From positions 1 to 16,497 of the forward strand of contig JAUUPT010000077.1 of assembly GCA_030843315.1 (NCBI GenBank): a DNA stretch of 16,497 nt. Reading direction: 5' to 3'. Positions 1 to 6,467 of this stretch are shown in pieces (the stretch's first letter is position 1; each line of letters opens with the position of its first letter). The DNA is from Bacteroidaceae bacterium (GTDB lineage: Bacteria > Bacteroidota > Bacteroidia > Bacteroidales > Bacteroidaceae). The position numbers were made by a program, and so were the translations under genes. The notes beneath the pieces were generated by a model. The model was given only the letters and a program-made list of their open reading frames with translations. It searched no databases and was not told where the DNA came from.

Positions 1-401
1 GCCGTTATGTGGCTGTAGTGACCGGTGATATGGAAAAGGATGCAGGTAGAGTCGTTTCCTGGCTGACAGACCGAACATTGTACGTATATTCCAGCCCGAC
101 GGATGACGGAGGACAGGAAGCCATTACCCACTATCGCACCATCAAGCGCGCCAACGGATTCTCTCTTGTAGAACTGAACCTTGAAACAGGACGCAAGAAC
201 CAGATACGCGTACACATGCAAGACTTGGGACATCCCATCATTGGCGATGGACGTTACGGTTTGGAAGGAGTAAATCCTATCGGACGTATGGCATTGCATG
301 CCTTCAAACTCTGTTTCTATCATCCAGTTACGGGAGAGTTGATGCAATTTGAAACGCCTTATCCATCGGATTTTAAGAAGCTATTCCTGAAGATAAAATA
401 A
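1..401 (+). CDS. RluA-family RNA pseudouridine synthase, C-terminal part (5' end outside window)
   Basis: The frame is open from the window edge (first full codon at base 3) to TAA at 399-401. The protein runs RYVAVVTGD... and carries the conserved C-terminal RluA-family stretch LETGRKNQIRVHM followed by GHPIIGDGRYG, then an LHAF segment. This family converts specific uridines in rRNA or tRNA to pseudouridine. The catalytic Asp motif (HRLDxxTSG) and any S4 RNA-binding domain would lie upstream, outside the window, so the exact RNA target and subfamily (RluA, RluC or RluD type) cannot be read here. The GTG at 9-11 is internal and is not a start, because coding similarity continues upstream of it. 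A bidirectional terminator follows 10 bases after the stop. The family call is firm; the specific substrate is unknown. Confidence 0.9.
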   Translation, partial: RYVAVVTGDMEKDAGRVVSWLTDRTLYVYSSPTDDGGQEAITHYRTIKRANGFSLVELNLETGRKNQIRVHMQDLGHPIIGDGRYGLEGVNPIGRMALHAFKLCFYHPVTGELMQFETPYPSDFKKLFLKIK

Positions 402-410
402 GTAAATCAT

Positions 411-446
411 AAAAAAGCGGAACAATATAACTTACTCCGCTTTTTC
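411..446. terminator. Bidirectional intrinsic terminator between pseudouridine synthase and lipoprotein genes
   Basis: A perfect 10-bp inverted repeat (AAAAAGCGGA at 412-421, TCCGCTTTTT at 436-445) encloses a 14-nt AT-rich loop. The plus strand ends in a T run after the stem, and so does the minus strand. It therefore fits termination of the pseudouridine synthase gene from the left and of the lipoprotein pair from the right. It is the only structure in this 67-bp gap. Confidence 0.85.
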
Positions 447-468
447 TTTATGACTTTAGTCACTTATA

Positions 469-888
469 TCATTTTTGACGACGCATTCTGAAAGGCTGTC
501 CATTGATGTCATCTTGATACTCTCTCCAGCTATTATACCAAATACCACTAAAAGAATAGGCATCAGCTTCAGCTCCCCAAATATAAGCCATACTCCCGTC
601 ATCATAAAATTCTAATTCCATAAGGTTATATACTCCGCCCACCCAGTTCCATCTGAACAAAAGATAATTCGGATCACCAGCCGAGCCTATGGTACCTTGA
701 TTACGGGCATTAAAAGTCATTACAGTACCTCTCCCCCAAGTATATATACCAAAATCGATTTCTTCGGAAGTGTACCACTCTCCTGGAAGATTATATTCCG
801 TCTCTTCTTCAGAATTGTCACATGAAGTCAGTCCTAAAACCAGAACAAACAACAACAAGACCTTTGTGTATTTCAATATATTATTCAT
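469..888 (-). CDS. Small lipoprotein, function unknown (paralogue of the next gene)
   Basis: This is a 139-residue protein with a type II signal peptide: a short basic start, a hydrophobic run at about residues 9-20, and the lipobox LTSC with lipidated Cys23. The residues after the cysteine are acidic (DNSEEETE), which resembles the Bacteroidetes lipoprotein export signal, so surface display is possible (inference). The mature part is rich in Trp and Tyr, has a GEWY motif near the start, an FRWNW segment and an SFSGIW segment, and looks like a small all-beta, lipocalin-like fold. No catalytic motif is visible. It lies 11 bp downstream of a distant paralogue with the same signal-peptide pattern and the same F-x-W-x-W motif, and is probably cotranscribed with it. 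I do not recognise a named family. Confidence 0.8.
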   Translation of the reverse strand: MNNILKYTKVLLLFVLVLGLTSCDNSEEETEYNLPGEWYTSEEIDFGIYTWGRGTVMTFNARNQGTIGSAGDPNYLLFRWNWVGGVYNLMELEFYDDGSMAYIWGAEADAYSFSGIWYNSWREYQDDINGQPFRMRRQK

Positions 889-899
889 AACCTAAAAGT

Positions 900-1337
900 T
901 TACTTGTAATTAGCATCCCTCAGCATTATTACCACTCCATCCAACTTACCGGATAAATAATGATCGCGCGCCCACACATTATCAAAGTACTTCACTTCTC
1001 CCGCGCCATAGTTCATCGTCAGCCCTTCCATGGTCTTGTCCATCCATTTCCAGGTGAAGGTGCGTGAAGTCGTTTCATAGGGTCTGGTTTCCCCTCCGCG
1101 ATAATACTCCCATACTTCTTGTCCCGAGTTGTCAGCCTTGGCAAACTTCAGTTGATGATTGCACACCACTTCCACTCCATCTTTGTTTTCGGTAGTATAT
1201 TCCTCAACCCAAGTTCTTCCGCACAATTTATCGTCACTATTCTGTATGGTCGTATAATAATTATCATCACCACAAGATGCCAAACCAACGGCAAAGACAC
1301 ATAGCAGCAGTATCTTCACATAATTCAAAGTCTTCAT
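900..1337 (-). CDS. Small lipoprotein, function unknown (upstream paralogue)
   Basis: This 145-residue protein starts MKTLNYVK, followed by a hydrophobic core and the lipobox LASC, with Cys22 as the lipidation site. GDDN follows the cysteine. The mature domain has CGRTWVEE near its start, a central TFTWKW segment and a late HYLSGKLDG segment. These line up with GEWYTSEE, FRWNW and SFSGIW in the downstream neighbour, so the two look like an old tandem duplication. It is first in a two-gene minus-strand operon with a good -7 box about 30 bases upstream. A lipocalin-like beta barrel is a guess from the pattern. No enzymatic motif is seen, and the function is unknown. Confidence 0.8.
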   Translation of the reverse strand: MKTLNYVKILLLCVFAVGLASCGDDNYYTTIQNSDDKLCGRTWVEEYTTENKDGVEVVCNHQLKFAKADNSGQEVWEYYRGGETRPYETTSRTFTWKWMDKTMEGLTMNYGAGEVKYFDNVWARDHYLSGKLDGVVIMLRDANYK

Positions 1338-1367
1338 AATTTATCAAGTTTAGTTAATATCAACGGA

Positions 1368-1375
1368 CAAACATA
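1368..1375 (-). promoter_or_regulatory. Bacteroides-type -7 promoter element for the lipoprotein pair
   Basis: On the minus strand this reads TATGTTTG, a full match to the TAnnTTTG consensus of the Bacteroides primary sigma factor. It lies 30 bases before the start codon of the first lipoprotein, giving a predicted leader of about 23 nt. No convincing TTTG -33 box is found 19-21 bases upstream. The rest of the 109-bp gap (1338-1446) holds nothing else I can name, and no hairpin terminator for the epimerase gene is visible. Confidence 0.5.
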
Positions 1376-1446
1376 CGCAAAAATATTGAAACACTTAATA
1401 TTTCGCCCACAAATTCTTGCAGAAGAACGAGTACAAAGCCCGATTT

Positions 1447-2316
1447 CTACCTTATCTCAATCGTATATCCCCCTTCAAACACCTCCTCAGCCAGCAAATG
1501 CTGCATCCAGTCCTTATCCTTATATTCGCCCGCGTAGTGAGCACGGTCACAACGCCCATACCACGGCTCGATGCACACAAACGGAGCATTCTTTGCAGGA
1601 GGCGACCATAGTCCTACCACCGGTGCATCGAAGTACAAGCTCAGATACGGTTTCTTCTCCTTATTATATAAGGTGACTTCCTTCACCTGACTGTTCTCCA
1701 AAATCAAAGCATCCTTATCGAAGGTATGTATATCCAAAGGCAGCAAGCCGTCCGGCAGTTCCAGCGAATACTCTTTATCCGGATCGGCACAGCCTTTTTC
1801 GGAGATAAGAATATACTGCAAGCCATCTGCTTTGTCAAAGCCGAAGTATCCTCTTTCCACCGTTTCCACTTCATAATCGGGATAATAAAACGCCGGATGC
1901 GCCCCTATCTGAAAATGTAATTCCTTAGCTCCCGTATTCTTGACTGTCCAAATCACTTCTACCTTCTTTCCTTCTATCCGATAGCCTATTTCAAGGCAGA
2001 ACGGGAAAGGATACTTCTTCCGCGTTTCTTCCGTATCGGTCAGCCGATAATGTATCTCATTCTCACTCTCGGATATCAGTTCAAAGTCCATATCACGGGC
2101 AAAGCCATGTTGAGTCAGAGAGTAAGACTGTCCTTCGTGTCTATAAGTATTTTCCCACACACTCCCCACAATAGGAAAAAGTACCGGAGAATGGCGCTTC
2201 CAAAAGGCCGGATCTGCTTGCCAAAGATATTCCTTACCATCGCAGCAGATGCTGCATAACTCTGCTCCATGCGGAGAAACCTGAATCGATAATTGAGAAT
2301 TAGAGAGCGTTTTCAT
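1447..2316 (-). CDS. Aldose 1-epimerase family protein (LacX-like)
   Basis: This 289-residue protein of the galactose mutarotase superfamily is closest in pattern to the LacX/YeaD-type branch. These enzymes interconvert alpha and beta anomers of aldoses or bind sugars and sugar phosphates in the cytoplasm. No signal peptide is present. Visible motifs are the N-terminal HGAEL, RHSPVLFPIVG near residues 41-51 (sugar-binding Arg41), THGFAR-like QHGFAR with His70, GAHPAF with His140, and CIEPWYGRCD with Glu250. The two His and the Glu match the proton-shuttling residues of the family, so an active enzyme is likely. It lies 15 bp downstream of a PAS-domain gene on the same strand and is probably in one operon with it. 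The exact sugar is not readable from sequence. Confidence 0.9.
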   Translation of the reverse strand: MKTLSNSQLSIQVSPHGAELCSICCDGKEYLWQADPAFWKRHSPVLFPIVGSVWENTYRHEGQSYSLTQHGFARDMDFELISESENEIHYRLTDTEETRKKYPFPFCLEIGYRIEGKKVEVIWTVKNTGAKELHFQIGAHPAFYYPDYEVETVERGYFGFDKADGLQYILISEKGCADPDKEYSLELPDGLLPLDIHTFDKDALILENSQVKEVTLYNKEKKPYLSLYFDAPVVGLWSPPAKNAPFVCIEPWYGRCDRAHYAGEYKDKDWMQHLLAEEVFEGGYTIEIR

Positions 2317-2331
2317 ATAGTTCGTATTTTA

Positions 2332-2667
2332 TTATTTTCTGATATAATGAGGTGCATCTTCCGGTATTTCCATAGATATCTCCACTAATCCGCCTACTAT
2401 ACCATTTTGTTTCCATGCCGTCTGATAAATCATCTTCCTGACACCATTCTTCTCTATGGTATAAGAGTTAGTGCCTCCCGTTGCCAGCAGTTCGCTAATC
2501 TTGGCTTGCGACTGCGGATTGTGGCAATCGAACAAATTCTTACCAATAAGATTGCCATGCTTGGCAAAGGTGTTGCGTGATTTTTCGTTCATATAAAGGA
2601 TAACTCCTTCGGTATCACAAACTGTTACGGCACAATTCATTCCTTCTGCCCATTCGTACGTATTCAT
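2332..2667 (-). CDS. Stand-alone PAS-domain protein
   Basis: Starting at the ATG at 2665-2667, this is a 111-residue protein made almost entirely of one PAS fold. It runs from MNCAVTVCDTEGVILYMNEKS, the first PAS beta strands, through GKNLFDCHNPQS, to a last strand pair around YQTAWKQNGIVGGLVEIS. No kinase, cyclase, HTH or membrane segment is attached. The CHNPQS motif resembles the CHPPKS motif of PAS domains in DUF438-type proteins, so a bound ligand or cofactor is possible (inference). A longer frame reaches an ATG at 2722-2724, but that start lies upstream of the predicted promoter -7 box at 2696-2703, so the shorter start is preferred. It is first in an operon with the LacX-like epimerase and divergent from map. 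Confidence 0.8.
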   Translation of the reverse strand: MNTYEWAEGMNCAVTVCDTEGVILYMNEKSRNTFAKHGNLIGKNLFDCHNPQSQAKISELLATGGTNSYTIEKNGVRKMIYQTAWKQNGIVGGLVEISMEIPEDAPHYIRK

Positions 2668-2695
2668 ATATCTCGCATTATTTAAAGTCGTATTG

Positions 2696-2703
2696 CAAAA
2701 ATA
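2696..2703 (-). promoter_or_regulatory. -7 promoter element for the PAS/epimerase operon
   Basis: On the minus strand this reads TATTTTTG, a perfect TAnnTTTG box. It lies 28 bases before the preferred ATG, giving a leader of about 22 nt. The -33 position is weak (TTAG at 2725-2728). The box sits inside the left arm of an 11-bp inverted repeat (2694-2704 and 2736-2746). Its upstream region overlaps that of the divergent map promoter. Confidence 0.55.
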
Positions 2704-2713
2704 CTGCATTTTA

Positions 2714-2744
2714 TTTAGAAGCACCTAATTATTGTGTATTTTTG
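2714..2744 (+). promoter_or_regulatory. Promoter of the map-rmuC unit
   Basis: The -7 box TATTTTTG at 2737-2744 matches TAnnTTTG fully. A TTTA at 2714-2717 lies 19 bases upstream and fits the -33 box with one mismatch. Transcription would start near 2751 and leave a leader of about 17 nt before the map ATG at 2768. The -7 box lies in the right arm of the inverted repeat that also contains the divergent -7 box. Confidence 0.6.
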
Positions 2745-2767
2745 CAGTACCATAAAAAGATAAGATA

Positions 2768-3622
2768 ATGAAAAAGTTTACGAAAGGAGTCCGGTTTACT
2801 CCTAAAAACTATTCCGACGAAGTAGAAGCCAAGATTCAACATTATAAGAAAGAAGGATACAAATTACCGCAGCGTCACATGCTGCGCACCGAAGAGCAGT
2901 TGGAGGGCATCCGCGAGAGTGCCAAGATAAATACCGCATTGCTGGATTACCTCTCGGCAAACATCCGTGAAGGAATGTCCACCGCAGAGATAGACCACAT
3001 GGTATATTGCTTTACCACCGACCACGACGCCATCCCCGCCCCTTTCCTCTACGAAGGCTTTCCGAAGAGCGTATGTACAAGCATCAACGATGTAGTGTGC
3101 CACGGCATCCCCAGCACCAAAGAGTTTCTGCGTAGCGGAGACATTGTGAATGTAGACGTATCCACCATCTATAAAGGATATTTCTCCGATGCATCGCGTA
3201 TGTACATGATTGGAGAAGTCAGTCCCGAAATGCAACGACTGGTACAAGTAACCAAAGAGTGCCGCGACCTCGGCGTAGAGGCAGCACAACCCTGGGCACG
3301 CCTAGGCGACATCGGTGCCGTCATCCAGGAGCATGCCGAGAAGAACGGGTACAGCGTAGTGCGCGACCTTTGCGGACACGGTGTAGGTGTCAAGTTCCAC
3401 GAAGAGCCGGATGTAGAACACTTTGGCAAGCGCGGCACGGGCATGATGCTGGTACCGGGCATGACGTTCACCATCGAACCGATGATAAACATGGGAACTT
3501 ATGAAGTCTTCATCGACGAGGCCGACGGCTGGACCGTCTGCACCGACGACGGACAACCCTCGGCACAATGGGAAAGCATGCTGTTGATTACCGAAGGCGG
3601 AAATGAGATATTGACCCAATAA
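2768..3622 (+). CDS. map: Methionine aminopeptidase, type I
   Basis: This 284-residue enzyme removes the initiator methionine from nascent proteins in the cytoplasm. All five metal ligands of the family are present: Asp130 (VNVDVS), Asp141 (FSDAS), His204 (GHGVG), Glu237 (TIEPM) and Glu269 (SAQWES). The active-site His112 (CHGIPS) and His211 (KFHEEP) are also there. The catalytic domain begins near residue 40 (LRTEEQLEGIRES). The basic 35-40 residues before it (KKFTKGVRF...YKKEGYKLPQRH) are an extension beyond the E. coli form, which has 264 residues. Bacteroidetes usually carry another map in the secY ribosomal protein cluster, so this may be a second copy (inference). It is first in a unit with rmuC, 34 bp downstream. 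Confidence 0.95.
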   Translation: MKKFTKGVRFTPKNYSDEVEAKIQHYKKEGYKLPQRHMLRTEEQLEGIRESAKINTALLDYLSANIREGMSTAEIDHMVYCFTTDHDAIPAPFLYEGFPKSVCTSINDVVCHGIPSTKEFLRSGDIVNVDVSTIYKGYFSDASRMYMIGEVSPEMQRLVQVTKECRDLGVEAAQPWARLGDIGAVIQEHAEKNGYSVVRDLCGHGVGVKFHEEPDVEHFGKRGTGMMLVPGMTFTIEPMINMGTYEVFIDEADGWTVCTDDGQPSAQWESMLLITEGGNEILTQ

Positions 3623-3656
3623 AAAAGTCTGTCACTTTATCACCTTATATATAAAC

Positions 3657-5081
3657 ATGGATATACTGTTGCTGATTGTAGGAATCGTTGTAGGAGTCAT
3701 CGTCGGCTATCTGCTGACAGGAAGAAAAGCCGCCGCACTGAAAACGCAGGTAGAAGCCGCACAAGAACGGGAAGCGCTGCTGAACCGCACTGCCGAAGAG
3801 CGTATCTCCCGCGAACGCTCCGTAGCCGAAGAGCGTCTGAAAGAAGCCGACCGGCAAGCCTCGGAACGCCTTGCGTCTCAAGAAAGATTATTTGTCGAAC
3901 GCCTCTCCGAACAAGAGCGCTCCTTCGGCGAACGCCTTGCCGAACATCAGCAACAGTGGGAGCAACGCCTCGCCCAGCAAAAGGAAGAAGCCGAAACCCT
4001 GCACAAACGCATGAACACCGAGTTCGAGAACCTCTCCAACCGCATCTTCCAAAGCAAGGCAGAGGACTTCACCAAGCTGAACTCCGAACACTTGAACAAC
4101 CTGCTCCGTCCGTTGGGCGACAACCTGAAAGATTTCCGCGAAAAGGTGGAGCAAGTGTACAGCACCGAAGCCAAAGAACGCTTCTCCCTCGGAGAGCGCA
4201 TCAAAGAACTGGTAGAGCTCAACAACCGTCTCAGCGAAGATGCCAACAACCTGACCCGTGCCCTGAAAGGCGACTCGAAGATGCAAGGCAACTGGGGCGA
4301 AATGATACTGGAGCGCCTACTCCAAGCCTCCGGCCTGATTGAGGGCGAACACTACTTCCGCCAGGAGTTCCTGAAGGACGAACGCGGCGAAGTCATCCTC
4401 AGCGAAGAAAGCGGACAGAAGATGCAGCCCGATATCCTCATCAAATACCCCGATGAACGGGAAATGATTATCGACTCCAAAGTATCGCTCACCGCCTACA
4501 CCGCCTACACTTCCACCGAAGACAAGGAAGAGCAGACCCGTCTGCTGAAAGCGCACTTACAATCCGTCCGTACCCACATCGACGAACTCAGCCGCAAGGA
4601 CTATTCGCACTACGACGTCAAATCACCGGATTTCGTAATGATGTTCGTCCCCACCGAAGGTGCCTACCTGCTGGCTATCCAGAGCGATGCCAACCTTTGG
4701 GAATATGCCTACAACAAAAAAGTGGTACTAATGAGCCCCACCAACCTTATCAGTGCTCTGCGTCTCTCACTCGACCTGTGGAAACGCGAGAACCAGGTGA
4801 AAAACGTGCAGGCCATCATCAAGCGCGGCACAGCACTGTACGAGAAGATTGTAGGCTTCACCGACACCTTCCTTGCCATCGGCGACCGCATGACCGCCTT
4901 GCAAAAGGATTACGACAAAGCCGTCAATCAACTATCCGACGGTAACGGTAGCGTAGTGCGCCAAGCCGAAATGCTGAAGGGCATGAGCCTGACGCCCAAG
5001 AAGCGGATATCGGCAAGGCTGTTGCCGAAAGAAGAAGAAATAGAAGAAACCACGGAGAACATCGAAGAAGAAAGCAAATAG
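3657..5081 (+). CDS. rmuC: DNA recombination protein RmuC
   Basis: This 474-residue protein has an N-terminal membrane anchor (residues 2-20), a long Glu/Arg-rich coiled coil (about 28-125), the RmuC domain (about 140-425) and an acidic tail of Glu residues. The core shows KMQGNWGEMILERLL at 208-222, QPDILI at 257-262 and MIIDSKVSL at 270-278. Glu215, Asp259, Asp273 and Lys275 fit the predicted PD-(D/E)XK nuclease-like fold of the family. In E. coli, RmuC limits inversion at short inverted repeats. Its biochemical activity is not well established. The coiled coil contains six tandem 11-residue repeats (residues 48-113). The ATG at 3657 is chosen because it precedes the membrane anchor directly. 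The gene follows map by 34 bp and converges on nhaA with 7 bp between stops. Confidence 0.93.
   Translation: MDILLLIVGIVVGVIVGYLLTGRKAAALKTQVEAAQEREALLNRTAEERISRERSVAEERLKEADRQASERLASQERLFVERLSEQERSFGERLAEHQQQWEQRLAQQKEEAETLHKRMNTEFENLSNRIFQSKAEDFTKLNSEHLNNLLRPLGDNLKDFREKVEQVYSTEAKERFSLGERIKELVELNNRLSEDANNLTRALKGDSKMQGNWGEMILERLLQASGLIEGEHYFRQEFLKDERGEVILSEESGQKMQPDILIKYPDEREMIIDSKVSLTAYTAYTSTEDKEEQTRLLKAHLQSVRTHIDELSRKDYSHYDVKSPDFVMMFVPTEGAYLLAIQSDANLWEYAYNKKVVLMSPTNLISALRLSLDLWKRENQVKNVQAIIKRGTALYEKIVGFTDTFLAIGDRMTALQKDYDKAVNQLSDGNGSVVRQAEMLKGMSLTPKKRISARLLPKEEEIEETTENIEEESK
3798..3995 (+). repeat. Six tandem 33-nt units encoding 11-residue coiled-coil repeats in RmuC
   Basis: Residues 48-113 of RmuC divide without gaps into six 11-residue units, each starting (E/Q)R(I/L): ERISRERSVAE, ERLKEADRQAS, ERLASQERLFV, ERLSEQERSFG, ERLAEHQQQWE and QRLAQQKEEAE. 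Several units share GAACGCCT at the DNA level. The 11-residue period points to a hendecad coiled coil rather than a heptad one. Confidence 0.8.
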
Positions 5082-5088
5082 TACCTTG

Positions 5089-6408
5089 TCACTTCTTCTC
5101 TCCTTTCGGCAGCACCGCATTCAATACAATATACCCCAATATGCCGGCAACAACAGTTCCGAAGAGTACACCGAATTTAGCTTGGTTCAGTAGTTCCGGA
5201 TAATCTCCGGCAAAGGAGAGGTTGGCTATGAACAGGGAGACGGTGAAGCCGATGCCGCCCAAGAGGGAGACGCCCGCAATATTTTTCCAGTTCATGCCCG
5301 GAGGCATAGGGGTGAGGCCACTCTTGATGGCAAGCCAGGTAAACATAAAGATGCCGATAAACTTACCCAAAAGCAGACCTATAGCCACAGCGATGCTTAC
5401 ATCTCCTACAATATTGCCACTACCGCTGAACACCACACCGGCATTGGCAAAAGCAAACAACGGCAGTATCACGAAGTTCACCATCCCATGCAAGTTATCT
5501 TCCAAGGATTGCAGCGGACTGATTACCCGGTCGGAAGCACGCTCCACCAGCTTCAGCATAGCTATCTGCTCGTTGCTCAGCACGATATCATCGGATTTGG
5601 AGACAGGAAATGTACTTATAATATCGCGGATGCGCTTGATATACTTGCCTGCATCCAACCGCGGACGAGCCGGAATTACAAATGCCAGTATCACACCCGA
5701 AATGGTGCTGTGTATGCCCGATTGAAGGAACAGATACCATATTACAACCCCTATCAGCAGGAAGAAAATCTTCTGCGTCACACCGAACTTCCCCATATAA
5801 TAAAGGAAGCAATAAAGAATGGCAGCCACAATCAGATATCCGTAGGACACCTCGGCACTATAGAATATGGCAATCACCAGGATACCGCCGATATCATCGA
5901 CCACTGCAAAGGCTGTAAGGAATATCTTCAAACTCAGCGGCACACGTTTACCCAGCAAACTGAGTACGCCCAGTGAGAAAGCAATGTCCGTAGCCATCGG
6001 TATCGCCATACCCCGCGTTTCGGGAGTACCCGATATGACAAGAAAAGAATAAATGATAACCGGCACCAGCATACCGCCACACGCTGCCACAAAAGGCAGA
6101 GCCGCCTTACGGAAAGAAGAAAGTTCACCAACCAGCAGTTCGCGCTTTATCTCCAGCCCCACAGCCAGAAAGAAAACGGTCATCAAACAGTCGTTGATAA
6201 ACTCAATCATCCTCAGCGGATGACCGGCATGAGAAAACAAATTGAAACTTCCGATACGCAGATGCAGTTCATGCATAAGGAATTCCTGATACATCGGAGC
6301 AAATGGAGAGTTAGCTATAACGGCAGCTAAAATGGCCGTCATAAACAACAGGATGCTCGCCACAATATTCAGCGACGAGATGTTTCTCACAGAGCGTAGA
6401 ATTATCAT
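5089..6408 (-). CDS. nhaA: Na+/H+ antiporter NhaA
   Basis: This 439-residue inner-membrane protein of the NhaA family exchanges cytoplasmic Na+ (or Li+) for external H+ and supports growth at high sodium and alkaline pH. Family signatures are all visible: FLAVGLEIKRE near 80-90, PMATDIAFSLG with Asp141, AFAVVDDIGGILVIAIFY with the ion-binding pair Asp171-Asp172, LPLFAFANAG at 316-324, GKFIGIF with Lys349 (matching the E. coli Lys300 position), and GGIGFTVSLFIANL near 384-397. It is longer than E. coli NhaA (388) because of a hydrophilic segment at about 250-305 (RPRLDAGKYIKRI...ERASDRV). It lies 57 bp downstream of a second, unrelated antiporter on the same strand, behind a short terminator hairpin. 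I found no clear -7 box of its own, so it may depend on read-through. Confidence 0.96.
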   Translation of the reverse strand: MIILRSVRNISSLNIVASILLFMTAILAAVIANSPFAPMYQEFLMHELHLRIGSFNLFSHAGHPLRMIEFINDCLMTVFFLAVGLEIKRELLVGELSSFRKAALPFVAACGGMLVPVIIYSFLVISGTPETRGMAIPMATDIAFSLGVLSLLGKRVPLSLKIFLTAFAVVDDIGGILVIAIFYSAEVSYGYLIVAAILYCFLYYMGKFGVTQKIFFLLIGVVIWYLFLQSGIHSTISGVILAFVIPARPRLDAGKYIKRIRDIISTFPVSKSDDIVLSNEQIAMLKLVERASDRVISPLQSLEDNLHGMVNFVILPLFAFANAGVVFSGSGNIVGDVSIAVAIGLLLGKFIGIFMFTWLAIKSGLTPMPPGMNWKNIAGVSLLGGIGFTVSLFIANLSFAGDYPELLNQAKFGVLFGTVVAGILGYIVLNAVLPKGEKK

Positions 6409-6442
6409 AAGTAGTATTCGATATAAGATTAATCCTCTTCCG

Positions 6443-6467
6443 TAAAAGAAAAGTCCCGAAAGGGACT
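6443..6467 (-). terminator. Short intrinsic terminator or attenuator overlapping the antiporter stop codon
   Basis: On the minus strand, AGTCCC-TTTC-GGGACT is followed by TTTTCTTTT. The perfect 6-bp stem (6452-6457 with 6462-6467) overlaps the TAG stop at 6466-6468. The short stem suggests partial termination, which would set nhaA expression below that of the upstream antiporter (inference). Confidence 0.6.

Noticed and set aside
2722..2724. Upstream ATG giving a 130-residue PAS protein
   Set aside because: It lies upstream of the predicted -7 box, and the extra residues (MLLNKMQYFCNTT...) do not belong to the PAS fold.
5065..5100. Possible terminator between the convergent rmuC and nhaA genes
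   Set aside because: Only a 7-bp AT-rich pairing (AGAAGAA with TTCTTCT) exists. It overlaps the coding end of rmuC and lacks a U-run.
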